From: Axinella damicornis
Lineage: Eukaryota > Porifera > Demospongiae > Axinellida > Axinellidae
Direction: 5' to 3'
Length of the DNA stretch: 64,000 bases
NCBI GenBank assembly: GCA_963931865.1
Contig: OZ007506.1
Location: forward strand, 9,566,855 to 9,630,854
In this document: positions 15,201-49,500 of the stretch, in pieces
Numbering within the stretch: position 1 is the stretch's first letter
Layout: every line of letters begins with the position of its first letter
Notes under the pieces: generated by a model
The model's database searches: none
Told to the model about the DNA's origin: nothing
The model's input: the letters and a program-made list of their open reading frames with translations, nothing else
Program-made: the position numbers and the translations under genes

Positions 15201-16983
15201 GCCCACGGAACGCCATTGGTAGCGCTCAAAGTACCTAGCATAGGCTTGAGGCATCACCGAAGTACCTATCAACACCAGTAACTCACCCACTGGAGGGCAG
15301 ACATCGACAGCACCAGGGCAAGGTGAGCACTTGAGTATAACTTGGCTTTAGCAGCCATATAACGGTAGTCGGGGCTCAATGACGCCCTTAGCATGCAAAT
15401 TAACTACACTTCGATAGTTCTTAGCCAGTTCTTAGCCTCCAAAGTAATCGCGCTCAAAGAGTTAAATTTCAACAAGTCTCAATTAACGGTAATGAGACCT
15501 TAGGAATGTGCACTACCAGATTGGTTGGGTTAGACTAGTAGTCAGTATGCTGCAAAACTCTTCCCCTTTGTTTTGAATAACTAATGTCGGAAGTGTCTGT
15601 TGCTGGTGGCAGTGCAATAAGACAGTTGCACGCAAGCGAAAGTATTCACGGAATGTATGACGTCACATCCGGTTGCTCTATTGCAGCTACGTTAAGTATT
15701 GCAGTCAATGGCGAAATCGGTAGGTGGGCGTTTGAAATGTGCGCGTGATTAAAACTATGCCGAACAGACAATTTAAGTGACCGCGGCGATAAACAAGAAA
15801 CCTGGACGGTCAAGACGGTGGGCGAAGTGTGAGAATCGGTTGAAGTATGAACGAGAACAAAGCGGTCTTGCTACGTCTACAGCCCCCCTGCCTCCAGTGT
15901 TCAGGCTCTGTTCCTGCATAGCTAGATTATTATACTTCGAAGGTATTAGCTATGGTTTCTGTGACGCTTACTGCCGCGGACATACCGGGAGCAGACCTGA
16001 GCGAGCTGTTGGTTCTCTTTTGGCATCGCTATCAGGAAAAGTGCCTGGAACAAGCTCGCTACTGCGATCTCAGCTGCCTGCCATCCATCCAAAACACGCT
16101 GAACCATCTCGGTCTCGTACCTGGATCGCTTGGAAATCGGTGGAAGGCGGCGCTCGGATCCTGGCTTGGGTTGTTGCCACAACACGCTACAGGTATGTCC
16201 AGCATACTGCGTTGTTCTCGTTCGTACTTCAACCGATTCTCACTCTTTGCACACCGTCTTTACCGCCAGGTCCCTTGTCAAACACCACAGTCACATGAAC
16301 TGTGAAATCCGTATGGTTTTAGTCACGCGCAGGTTTCAAATCGCCCCTTGCCAATTTTGCCATTCACTGCAATACTTAACGTGGCTATAAAAGAGCAACC
16401 GGATGTAACGTCACGTCAATCAAATTCCTTCGCTCTTGCGTGAAACTGGCTTATTGTGGTTGTCACCCCTCTTCTCCAAAATAGATGCTCCACCATGAGA
16501 CTACTTAGACATCATTTGCACCCTCTCTCTTATTGAAAACGGGTTTACTGTTACAGATGCATGCACAAGCAGTGGAAACCAGGCCCTTTTCTCCCTGGAA
16601 ACTAGGCTACGAAGTTACATGCCCTCTCGCCGCCGAATCGATACGCCCTTGACGGTACACGATATTCCTACATGTACCTGGGCCTCTTGGTAATTGGGTC
16701 CTGCATTATAACACAGTCAGACACTTCGCCCCATTTCTGAAAGTATGATTTCAGGCCATCTGGGGGGAGCAGAAACAATGAAATGGGGATAAACGGCAGC
16801 ACGGACACTTCACACCACGTTGGCTTACCTTGCGTCGTTTCCCAGCTTAGTCCACCCACAAATATTTTCCTATTTAAAGGAGGAACGACGACCACAAGGT
16901 CAAACCGAAGTTGTAACACCCAAGGGCGCCATTTTTACAGCATGGCTAACTCACCCCGGTTCGATTGATTCGCTGGTCGTCAT
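292..16983 (-). CDS. DAZAP1: DAZAP1-like / hnRNP A/B-type RNA-binding protein, 13 exons
   Basis: Two-RRM RNA-binding protein, expected to bind mRNA in nucleus and cytoplasm and act in splicing, transport and translation. Coding exons in gene order: 16983-16955, 16869-16829, 16759-16678, 12982-12898, 12790-12749, 12232-12104, 10924-10876, 10617-10535, 10148-10046, 9553-9455, 6419-6264, 3070-2914, 367-292. All have AG/GT borders and compatible phases, total 376 aa (human DAZAP1 is about 407). RRM1: RNP2 KIFVGG at 11-16, RNP1 RGFGFVTF at 51-58. A run of 12 glycines (94-105) precedes RRM2: RNP2 KVFVGG at 112-117, RNP1 RGFGFV at 152-157, then VEVKKAEPR (181-189). Residues 190-376 are G/Y/Q-rich low complexity. 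The C-terminus RGYHPYSR resembles the DAZAP1 tail, which favours DAZAP1 over Musashi or hnRNP A2. The start MTTSES lies in a 29-nt first coding exon. STT3A lies just upstream on the same strand. Confidence 0.92.
464..557 (+). repeat. Fragment of dispersed repeat
   Basis: Resembles parts of the repeats at about 29265-29365 and 30810-30910 (GTACCAGGG..CCCAGGACCA, then TTGTTGATCTTTGCACTA). Lies in the last DAZAP1 intron. Confidence 0.6.
830..1335 (+). repeat. Dispersed repeat, copy 1
   Basis: Diverged copy of 17810-18330. Shared blocks include TTTTCATACT, CTTGAGTACAA and GGCAGGAACTTACCCT. Origin unknown; no coding signal. Confidence 0.55.
1360..1722. mobile_element. 9-bp-TSD MITE, subfamily B
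   Basis: Starts TAGCCGCGTTCCCAGGCCC and ends GGGCCTGGGTATGAGGCTA; flanked by a perfect 9-bp duplication GTTTGCATC (1351-1359, 1723-1731). 363 bp, inside the last DAZAP1 intron. Internal sequence is shared with 13038-13437. Confidence 0.85.
1941..1960. repeat. Poly-C tract
   Basis: Twenty consecutive C. A similar tract is at 6964-6982. Confidence 0.95.
3706..4296. mobile_element. TA-TSD MITE (CCGTAT/CCATAT ends)
   Basis: About 40-bp inverted ends containing TTTCGCGGGTCTAAATTTTC, flanked by TA (3704-3705, 4297-4298). 591 bp, no recognisable ORF; in the DAZAP1 intron between exons 11 and 12. A diverged fragment of similar sequence is seen near 48790-48845. Confidence 0.8.
5024..5703. mobile_element. 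TA-TSD MITE (CTGTAGTCTCTCG ends)
   Basis: Ends CTGTAGTCTCTCGAAA and its near-perfect inverse at 5688-5703, TA duplication on each side. 680 bp, no coding sequence. Subterminal parts contain repeated GGTGGGC..TTTCGAG motifs. Confidence 0.8.
6950..8336. repeat. GGAC/GTCC-rich degenerate minisatellite, split by an insertion
   Basis: Units such as CTAGGACCA, GGGGGACA and TGTCCCCC recur at 6950-7078, 7702-7740 and 8205-8336. The 620-bp element at 7080-7699 sits inside the first block. 7741-8200 shows no recognisable feature. The whole lies in a DAZAP1 intron. Confidence 0.6.
7080..7699. mobile_element. TA-TSD element with CAGTAGGAGTC ends
   Basis: Inverted ends CAGTAGGAGTCAAATTAAAG (left) and its complement on the right, TA at 7078-7079 and 7700-7701. 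620 bp, no recognisable protein; repeated motifs of the type CGTAAAACG and TTCTACG lie inside. Confidence 0.8.
8557..9433. mobile_element. TIR element with CAGGAACGCATAATGAG ends (family T, copy 1)
   Basis: About 70-bp inverted ends holding ACCACGCAAAAGATT. Flanking 7-mers ACTGCAC and ACTGCGC suggest a 7-bp duplication with one change. The right end is only about 20 bp from the splice donor of DAZAP1 exon 10. Relatives at 21925-22310 and 40177-40616. Confidence 0.7.
11018..11106. mobile_element. Partial copy of MITE subfamily A
   Basis: Inverted arms around GCATACTGCAAGCGATC end in GGCCTGGGAACGAGGCTA. Only one terminus is intact. DAZAP1 intron. Confidence 0.65.
11462..12045 (-). repeat. Dispersed repeat R, copy 1
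   Basis: Reverse-orientation relative of 32136-33160 and 33299-34500. Shared blocks: GTGTCTCGGCAC, TCCTTGGAGGTTCTGTGT, TTCACCCAAAGGGTGAAAG, TTTGACACCCTATTA, GCGCATTGCGAAAAGCGACG. It ends about 60 bp from the RRM2 exon of DAZAP1. Confidence 0.75.
13038..13437. mobile_element. 9-bp-TSD MITE, subfamily B
   Basis: TAGCCTCGTACCCAG at the left, CTGGGTACGAGGCTA at the right, perfect duplication GTAGGCAGC (13029-13037, 13438-13446). 400 bp. Both halves carry the arm GGCAAAATTCCCGTATGTGC, so the element can fold back. Confidence 0.88.
13465..13521. mobile_element. Minimal 57-bp MITE of the 9-bp-TSD family
   Basis: TAGTCTCGCGGGCCAG...CTGGCCGCGAGACTA with flanks TGGTGGAAT and TGCTGGAAT (8 of 9 match). 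Essentially two termini with a short loop. Confidence 0.7.
14381..15537. mobile_element. 9-bp-TSD element subfamily C, nested in E and itself interrupted
   Basis: Begins TAGTCTCGTTCCCAGACCG, ends AGACTA; perfect duplication GTAGTCAGT (14372-14380, 15538-15546). The uninterrupted E copy has the single site GGAGTCAGT near 21550. An inverted homologue is at 46791-47498. Confidence 0.85.
14939..15461. mobile_element. TTAA-TSD element (piggyBac/Kolobok-like MITE)
   Basis: 523 bp with inverted ends CTCTTTGAGCGCGAT flanked by TTAA (14935-14938, 15462-15465). The homologous C copy near 46905-46925 lacks it and reads straight through (TTGAAATTATCAGGACAC), giving an empty site. Internal CGTATTTATACGCC is repeated. 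Confidence 0.88.
15629..16443. mobile_element. TIR element with about 75-bp inverted ends
   Basis: Inverted ends share CATCCGGTTGCTCT and ACGTTAAGTATTGCAG. The middle (15777-16298) has an open frame of 173 codons with a basic N-terminus that I do not recognise. Exact ends and target duplication are uncertain. Confidence 0.6.
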
Positions 16984-17279
16984 AGCAAGAATACTTCCAC
17001 TTTCCAAAGAGAGACAGGAAGAGAGACAAAGGCAGAGAAATCACTCGGCTACTACTAAAGTAGTTAGCTTACGGATTACGGCTACCTAGCCTACGATTAC
17101 TAGAGATTAGTTACAGCTCCCCACACCGAACAACTCGTGTAGAAAGGAAGCGGCAGGTGGTCAAATCGCGTTAGTACTACGCATGCGCAACAATTTGAAC
17201 ATGTGACATACGGCGCGCGCCATAATTACATTGCTCGTGAATGATGGGTCCTATAAAACAAAGTACCAAAGCTAGCTAA
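16984..17279 (-). promoter_or_regulatory. Short STT3A-DAZAP1 intergenic gap (DAZAP1 promoter/leader)
   Basis: 296 bp between the STT3A stop and the DAZAP1 ATG on the same strand. The transcript strand just before the ATG is strongly pyrimidine-rich (16995-17040), like a TOP/initiator-type leader. A GCATGCGC NRF1-like core lies at 17181-17188. I see no AATAAA or ATTAAA for STT3A in this gap, so its 3' end may use a weak signal or overlap the DAZAP1 leader. Confidence 0.45.
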
Positions 17280-41646
<24,367 letters not shown>

Positions 41647-42057
41647 TTCGACTCTCACTAGTACAGTACTCGGACCACCGACATGCACCCAGGAACCAAA
41701 CCGCACAGTACCCCGATCCGCACGCGGCCAGAACCTTAACTGCGCATGCGCACAAGGCTACTCCCACGTGCGTCCCGCGGGAAAAATACAAGCTGGAGAT
41801 CATTAGTCTCCTGTAGCCAGACTCTCGCACGGAAAGGCTTGAACAGAGGAGATTGAAGCAACTGAAGTGAAGTGAGCTGCCTGTCTGACTGCATGTGTTT
41901 CCTCAACTAAGTAGCAGTATTTTCTGACCGACCGCTGTGTGCCATGATGAGTCAAGGGTCTGGGGAAGGACACTCCATACATACAACGTACACAGTCACA
42001 AAATTCATTCTTCCCCCCTCTTGGTTTCTTCCCCCCTCTTGGTTTCTTCCCCAGACA
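41647..42057. promoter_or_regulatory. Shared divergent promoter region of STT3A and MSH6
   Basis: The two start codons face away from each other across 411 bp. A perfect 12-bp palindrome TGCGCATGCGCA lies at 41741-41752; it matches the NRF1 consensus, a common element of animal housekeeping bidirectional promoters. No TATA box stands out. A 17-bp pyrimidine-rich unit is repeated in tandem at about 42008-42050 and ends in TTCCCCAG just before the MSH6 ATG. It could be the acceptor of a 5' UTR intron or simply leader sequence. Confidence 0.6.
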
Positions 42058-45000
42058 ATGAAGAAAGCAGCTGGGAGTGGCACCCTCTTCTCGTATTTTA
42101 CGCCTGTTCAGAAGGCAGAGAGCAAAACTCCCGCTAAAAATGCAGCCAAGAAGCTGCCAAAAACTCCCTTTGGTTCCAAGAGCAGCAACAAGTCTAAAAC
42201 CAGCCCTCCATCCCGGAAAAGACTCTCTGTTCTTGTGGAAGACAATGCACCCCTAGCAAGTGGCCTCCTTGTTTGGGCTAAAATGGATGGGCATCCCTGG
42301 TGGCCCAGTATGGTGGCACCCCACCCTGCTTCAAACAAGGTTCTCCGAGGAAAGAAGTCACCAGAAGCACACGTGCAGTTTTTTGGTCAACCTCCCACAC
42401 GGGGCTGGGTCCCAGTGACGTAAGTGTATTTATCTGAGTAACTTACATGATGCAATGTAAACTAGCTGTTGCACTTTGTATTGCAAAAGTTCCTGCGTAG
42501 TGAGTACCTCTTGTTCACATGAGATTATACACTCAAGACCCTCACTCTAATAAGCAATCATGAGAACGAGGCTAAAAGGAGTCAATCATCTGAGCATTTG
42601 CATGACACTGCAGGAACCTAAACATCCTGTCAGAGACTAATCTTGATGCTCACACTGAGAATGAGGAAGGTTTTCTGCGTGCGATGGAGGGGGTGAGGGA
42701 GGCAGTGAAATTGGCACCTGAAGCAAGACTGAGGCTGATCGTGTCCATCCCCTCTGATGATGAGGAAGTGATGGAGAGTGGCAGAGGCATGGATGAAGAT
42801 GACCAGGAGAATGTAGAGCCAATGGAGGTGATCCCTTCAGGACAAAAGAGGCCGCGCCCACTCGCTGACAGTGATGACAGTGATGCGGAGATAGGAGTGA
42901 GGAAGGTAAACATAATTGCTTATGAGAAATCATCAGCTGAACAGTTTGATATTGTATACTCCTGTGAAAGATAATATTTCATAACGTCTGTTATTTGCCA
43001 TAGGAGCTCGCCTCATTATTTGGTCCTTTATATGGAATCGTTAACACACATATGAGAAAAGCATCCATTATCATGACCATATGCGTGTACATGCTTTGGG
43101 CGTAACTGATTGTTGTGTTGAAAATGGTGAATGATACCGATAGTAAGGGAAACGTTTGCATGTTAGATACATTTACTGTCCCAGAGGGATGGGAGGACAA
43201 ACAGACAGAATTAGAGACACAATCAATTGTTGGAATAAAAGTAGAGATGTCTCTACCGTGATATCTCTTCAACAGTTACTATATCCATCTTGCATAATCT
43301 GTGATAATCCAATGAATCAGAATTTTGTTAGCACAGCAACGTACAGAACCGAAGAAATGCCGTAGTTGCGCGTTATTAAGCGCATGCGCCTATAACTCCA
43401 CAGGAAGGCGAGATGCGCCTAAAATAATAATTATGACATTCCTCGAATAGGAAGCGCGCTTCAATTCGAATATAGCTGTTTTCCACTCCGAAGGATCGAA
43501 AACGGCAGAGTTTCTGGAAGAAGACTGCAGCGCTTACCTGGGAGGAGATTTGAACCTGCGCCTAACAGCGATTATGTGCCTATAAGTGAGATGCGCCTAA
43601 TAACGCGTGACTACGGTATGTCTGGAAAGGTCTGAGTTAATTTGGTTTTATTCTTGTGCTGTGGTTGCAGACCTTCAGCGGTCGTCCAAAGCGGGCAGCT
43701 GCCATGTCCATTGCAGAAAGACGGAGGGCAAAGAAGAGGCCCAGGAGGATGATTGACTCTGATGGCTCAGGTGCATGGTTTGAATGCCATCAGTTAATTT
43801 ATGTCAGCAGCGTAATACATTAAGATTTTAACCGTGTGTTTGTGTGGGTGGATGTGGGATATTCTGGGGGTTGGACTAGACGTGCGACCTTTGTACTGAA
43901 AATATACTGAACCTCGAACTCTGCAAATGCTTGCGGAGGGGTTGGAACCTTCAGCTGGGCAGCTGAAACGGAGCAACAGCTGACAATCGAGGAGCAGCAG
44001 CTGAAGCGGAAGCAGTCGGGGTGCAGCAGCTGAAGCAGAAGCAGTCGGGGAGCAGCAGCTGAAGCGGACACAATCGGGGAGCAGCAGCTGAAGCGGACGC
44101 AATCGGGGAGCAGCAGTTGAAGCGGAAGCAGTCGGGGAGCAGCAGCTGAAGCGGAAGCAATCGAGGAGCAGCAGCTGAAGCGGACGCAATCGGGAAGCTG
44201 CAGCTGAAGCGGACGCAATCGGGGAGCAGCAGTTGAATTCGAAGCGGAAGCAGTCGGGGAGCAGCAGCTGAAGCGGAAGCAATCGGGGAACAGCAGCTGA
44301 AGTGGAAGCAATCGGGAAGCTGCAGCTGAAGCGGACACTATCGAGGAGCAGCAGTTGAAGCGGAAGCAGTCGGGGAGCAGCAGCTGAAGCGGAAGCAATC
44401 GGGGAACAGCAGCTGAAGCGGACGCAATCGGGGAGCAGCAGTTGAAGCGGAAGCAGTCGGGGAGCAGCAGCTGAAGCGGAAGCAATCGAGGAGCAGCAGC
44501 TGAAGCGGACGCAATCGGGAAGCTGCAGCTGAAGCGGACGCAATTGCACTCAACTTCGCCTCATGCAATTACCTCCTGCATTACTCGTGCTATTAATCCC
44601 AGATACCACAGCATACCATGCTATTACTAACTGCATGCTCACTGTATGTACATGTATATTTCTACCCTGACACATACACCTGTACACATGCACTCGCACA
44701 CACCCACAACACATGCATATATACACACACACACACAGAGGAGGAGTATTGTCCCAAGAGTGGTGAAGAGAGTGATGAAAATGACAGCTGCAGCAGTGGG
44801 GTGGAGGAGGGGGCAAAGGAGACCCTGCCCACTTCTGATGATGATGAGGAGAACGATGTCACACCGGCTAAGAAGGTAAAGAGATTTTAAATGATTTCTG
44901 CATGTACACATAGGTACACACTGCTATTTGTGTTTACATCTTTCAGCTAAGGACTTTGGGTAACTTCAAAACCCCCAAATCTCGCTCTACTACCACTGGA

Positions 45001-45233
45001 AAGGCTACACCGAAGTCTGCTTTGAAACGGGATCTCTCTGTTTTCTCCCCAACCCCCTCCTCCCACTTGCCTTCCCTCCCTAACACCCCATTGTTGGGCT
45101 CCTCCCCCACCCCCTCCTCCCCCTCACCTTCCCTCCCTAACACCTCATCGCTGGGCCACTCTGGGCCATTCCTCCATGAAACGTTTGACTGGTTGAAGGA
45201 AAACAGAAAGTGAGTAGGTGTGGTGGGAAAGAG

Positions 45234-45270
<37 letters not shown>

Positions 45271-46493
45271 TGGTGGATAGAGCAAGGATGTGTGTGCATG
45301 AATGGATGTGTGATGGTGGTACATGTAGGAGGGACGTGATGAGGTGAGGGGTGAGTGAAATGGGAGGCACTATAACTAACCTGTGATGATGTGAGGGAGG
45401 AGTGTGAAGGTGTGCAAGAGGAAGATGATGGTGTGAGGATGTGTGCATGATTGTGTGTGGGAGGGTTATCTGTGCTGGTGTGAGGGAGGAGTGTGATGAT
45501 CGGTATATGTGATGGTGAGGAGATGATGCATGTGGGAGAGATGTGCGATGATGTGCACGTGCAGGAGGAACGTGATGATGTGAGAGAGGAGTGTAATGGT
45601 GTACATGTGGGGTCGGGCGATTAAGTGTGACGGTGTGTATATGTTCCACGCAATTTAGGAATTTGCGCAATCTCAAGATGCGCTGCGCATTCTCGGAATC
45701 ACGAAATTGCATGCCAATCTCGAGATTGCGCAAACAATCCTGAGATTGTGCAATACATTTGCGCAATCTCGAGATTGTGCAAACGTATTGCGCAATCTTC
45801 GAAGTTTTGACCTTAGCGATGTGTTTGACAGCTAGTGATTGGAGAGGTACGCTCGTGGGACGGAAACCGTTTATACAAGTGGTCTTCTGCTCCAGAGGTG
45901 ACATAATGCGATCTACTGCTATGAGTGATGTCGACTATCGAACAGCAGCGGGAGGTTTTTGAGAGATTTTGTTCGGAGCGATTCGGGGAGAATGCAATGG
46001 CTGCAAGACCATAGCACGTGAGAAGGGCCAGAAGATTATCCACAGACTACGGAACAACCCCATAGCAGATACATGTACATGAACCTGTGGTTCCTGATTC
46101 AAGTTTTGGGTGAAACAGCGGGGGGTTAGGCAGGAATCCCGAGATTGCGCAATCTTGTCACTGCACAATCTCTAGATTGTGCAGTGTTGCTGCGCAATCT
46201 CGAGATTGTGCAGCAATATTGCACAATCTCGAGATTGTGCAGTGTTGCTGCGCAATCTCGCGCAGCAATATTGCACAATCTCGAGATTGGCACGCAATTT
46301 CGGGATTCTGAGAATGCGCAGCGCAATCTCGAGATTGTGCAAATTCCTAAATTGTGCGGAACATATACATGAGGGAGCTCGGATGTATCAAAGAGTATAT
46401 ATACACGTACATTATATGTGTATGCGTAGGGAGGACATTTGATGGTACATGTGAGGGAAGCTACGTATAGAGGTGCAATGGGAGGGAGGTGGT

Positions 46494-46539
<46 letters not shown>

Positions 46540-49500
46540 TGATCTGATAGAAGACCAGTTCTTGGAAGCCATGTACAGCTACTTGTACAAGTAGGTGGTT
46601 GTGGTGCCAGCTGTTTCCTCTCTACTTTGACACAGGGTGTGGCGTTTGCCAAAAAACATTAGTTGGTTTGTGCAGAGACCATACATTACAGACCATAACG
46701 CACTATATAGTATCCGGGTTACCTGTGAAATTTTGCGCGTTTCCAATCCCTTCTACGTAGTTCTATTATCTATGTATGAAGCAAGGCAGCTAGTCTCGGT
46801 CCCAGACCCAACTAACCCCAGCCCGGATCGCTTTTAGGATCGCTTTTATTATCGCACACGGGGAAGGAAGGGATATAGTGCACATTCATTACCGTTAATT
46901 GAGACTTGTTGAAATTATCAGGACACATCAAAATTTCACGTGTGGTCATCAAGCCGCCTTTGAAGACCTAGAGCTGGAGGCGGCAAGTACTGTACCTAGA
47001 GCTGGAGGCGGCTAGTACTGTACCGACACACATTCGCTGTGCTTGGCTTGGGTTGGGAATGACCTTTTTGCAGCAGCATTGCGAATCATCTGCATCTGGG
47101 CACTTCACCATCTGTGGATGCTGGGATCAGTGAGCTGTGTCAGTGTTGGACGCAGCAAAGGAGAGATTCTACCTTCTGAGCGCGTGTCCAAGGCGTGCTT
47201 CCGGAGTGTAGAGATGCTGTTGAAATTGGAGGGTAGTGCTGGCAGTATTTTAAACACACTGAAATCCAGAAGTTTTGATAACACCTTTGTTATTGCACGC
47301 TGGCGAATCTATACTTCCGGTAATTCCAGCATCAATATTGGTATAGGTCATTGAGATTACTTGTTCTACGATCTGATTGGTTCCGCCCAGATTCTGGCAG
47401 AGTTTAAGGAATGCGGGCTATACCTACCAGACCGTACTTCCACGCGTTATACTGGAAGCGATACACGCGCTGGATAAACGGTCTGGGAACGAGACTACAA
47501 GAAACCATAGTCTGGACTTTTAACTGAAGTCTCTCGGACATGAATAGAGGGTCTGTTCTGGAGGCCAGTCACATAATTATGTTAATTCCCACTGGAGAGC
47601 ACTAGTCAGTGTAGAAATATTACTATTACTGTATGATATTATATAAATGATGTAATCTTATAAGGACAAATTAAGTAGTACCTCTATGGCTCACACATGG
47701 GAGCTCATCAATCGGTTGGTGGTTGGTGAAGATGATCTAGTGACATCCCTGAACTTGACAGTGAACAAGATGACAATGCTATAGTGATTCACAAAGTTGA
47801 TACATGTGCTTGGAGGGGATCGATGCACACATAATCTACAAAAACAAAGGTGGGTGCTCTTTCAGGGTCGACTAAAGTTAACTGAAGTCTCTCGGACATG
47901 AATAGAGGGTCTGTTCTGGAGGCCAGTCACATGATTATGTTCCCAGACAGGAGGCTTGCGGGACCGCTTTGCTCTCATTGAAGAATGTCCGCAAAGGTTC
48001 GGTGGTCTGTCTGCAATATGAAGTGATGGCCCAGCAAATAGGAGTGAAACGTTTTACTCCATACACACTAGCAAGGGTTTCTTTCTCAAACTGGGAGTAG
48101 CGTTTCTCAGCATTTGTCAAGTGTCTGTCGGCCAGCACAATAGGCTCTTCAGAACCCTCTGGCATTTGTGCGACAACACCGTGCCTATACCGTAGGCCAA
48201 TGCATGGACGTTGCATGCTCAATGTACCTCGAGATTTGTATCGAATGTACCACTTCTGGTATGCTGCTTCTTGAGCATTTGACCGCTCTTTTCACTTCAC
48301 CAGGTTGTACAGTGGGCAAGTACCATTGATACAAGTTTGTATAATTATGCTGTTAACCTTGGGGCAGCCATCGGAAAGAACAAGGATAGGTCTGGAATCC
48401 CGGTGGCAGGCGTTCCGACATCCATGTTAACTGCCAGTTGGAAAGTCTGTAGCAAGAGGGACTGTAGAGGTATAGTTCAGCGTGGTCAAACTCTGTGTAG
48501 GCCACACAAGGGTAGGAACATCAGGTGTATTAGCTAGGGGTGGAACCCTGTTGGCAGGGCTCACTGACGCAGTGAAAGTTTTTCACGATCGAATGCAACA
48601 CGCAAAAATTTGTTCCCGCTAATTTGTTCTCGACGCACTTTGCCATCTGGATTCTGAAGTAGCTAGTACACGTGTAGGGCTTCACTTCCACGCTGAAGTG
48701 CATGCCGAGTTCTCCCGGTAGTACACGTGCATGTGAAGTAGTAGGGTGTGTGATCATAGGTCGTGACCCTTTGTGGCGAAATTAAAATTTCATCAGAAAA
48801 GATCGCAAAAATTTGGACCCACGAAAGTTTCCTGCTATATGGTATCTTTTGCAACTCCTGGCCACATGAACCATTTCGTGATACGGGCCAGAGTCTTCTT
48901 TGTCCCCAGTGGGTTTACAATAATAGGGAACACTATATATATAGCACATGGGCACCAAGAAGTAAAGTTTGACACATAAATTATAGTTTCAAGAACTGTA
49001 CACAAACCGTACCTCACTCCCATTCTTGTAATGTGTATACAGCACTCCGACCTTCACCACCAGTTTCTCTGACTTCCATGGAATGCTGCGCTTGTTGTTC
49101 TTGACTCAGCTAGCTAGGTAAGCCTTCTTCATGAAGATGGAAATCGACCATCTCCACCAGACAACTTCCGCCTCCATTGGTGCCTGATTGTTGTCGTCCT
49201 TCTGGTTACGTTGCTCTCCATCGGTAACTGATCTTTGTCACTTGCGCCCATGCTATCGAATGTGCAGATGTACCATCATCAATTTATATCTCAATCGCCT
49301 TGAAAACCCAGGATTGGACAGCTTCATCAATTGGTACAGCTACATGTAGGCAGCCTTATATTCCCATCGTACCTGCAGGGCGCTCACCATTATTAGTCTC
49401 TTTAACACGTAGGGTGCAATCGTCTGTGGGGGGGGGGGGGGGGGGGGGGGTACATTGTATGGCTACAATATTTGGTCCAGGGGGACCGATTATTCTGCCG

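Larger units (their letters stand above)
14072..16619. mobile_element. 9-bp-TSD MITE subfamily E, interrupted by later insertions
   Basis: Left end TAGCCTCATTCCCAGGCCC, right end ..AACTAGGCTA, flanks CGGAGTTAC and CGAAGTTAC (8 of 9). It aligns with the 554-bp copy at 21264-21817, but is split by the element at 14381-15537 and by another at about 15629-16443. Confidence 0.75.

Noticed and set aside
16668..16919. Single continuous frame taken as one RRM1 exon
   Set aside because: It contains an intron; exons 16869-16829 and 16759-16678 are separated by GTAAGC..CCCCAG, and the intron translation does not fit the RRM fold.
41647..41706. Upstream in-frame ATG of STT3A
   Set aside because: STT3A proteins start close to the KQETLLKL segment; the 20 extra residues have no family support.
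41944..42057. Upstream in-frame ATG for MSH6 adding 38 residues
   Set aside because: The added peptide contains a tandem duplicated pyrimidine-rich leader and is unlike any MSH6; the ATG at 42058 puts the PIP-like motif at the N-terminus as in the family.
43794..44549. A 251-codon Leu/Ser/Cys-rich open frame on the minus strand and companions in other frames
   Set aside because: It is the 30-bp minisatellite read in frame; several frames are open at once and there is no domain.
45137..45904. 255-codon His/Pro/Thr-rich frame on the minus strand
   Set aside because: It overlaps MSH6 exon 5 and runs through a GT microsatellite and TG-rich repeat; composition is that of simple sequence.
46130..46350. 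CRISPR-like regular palindromes with spacers
   Set aside because: Spacing is irregular, spacers are themselves repeats, the context is a eukaryotic intron, and no cas genes are present.
47043..47354. 103-codon frame with [17 protein letters not shown]
   Set aside because: It lies wholly in the C-type MITE; the inverted copy at 14606-14913 is broken, so I see no support for a gene.
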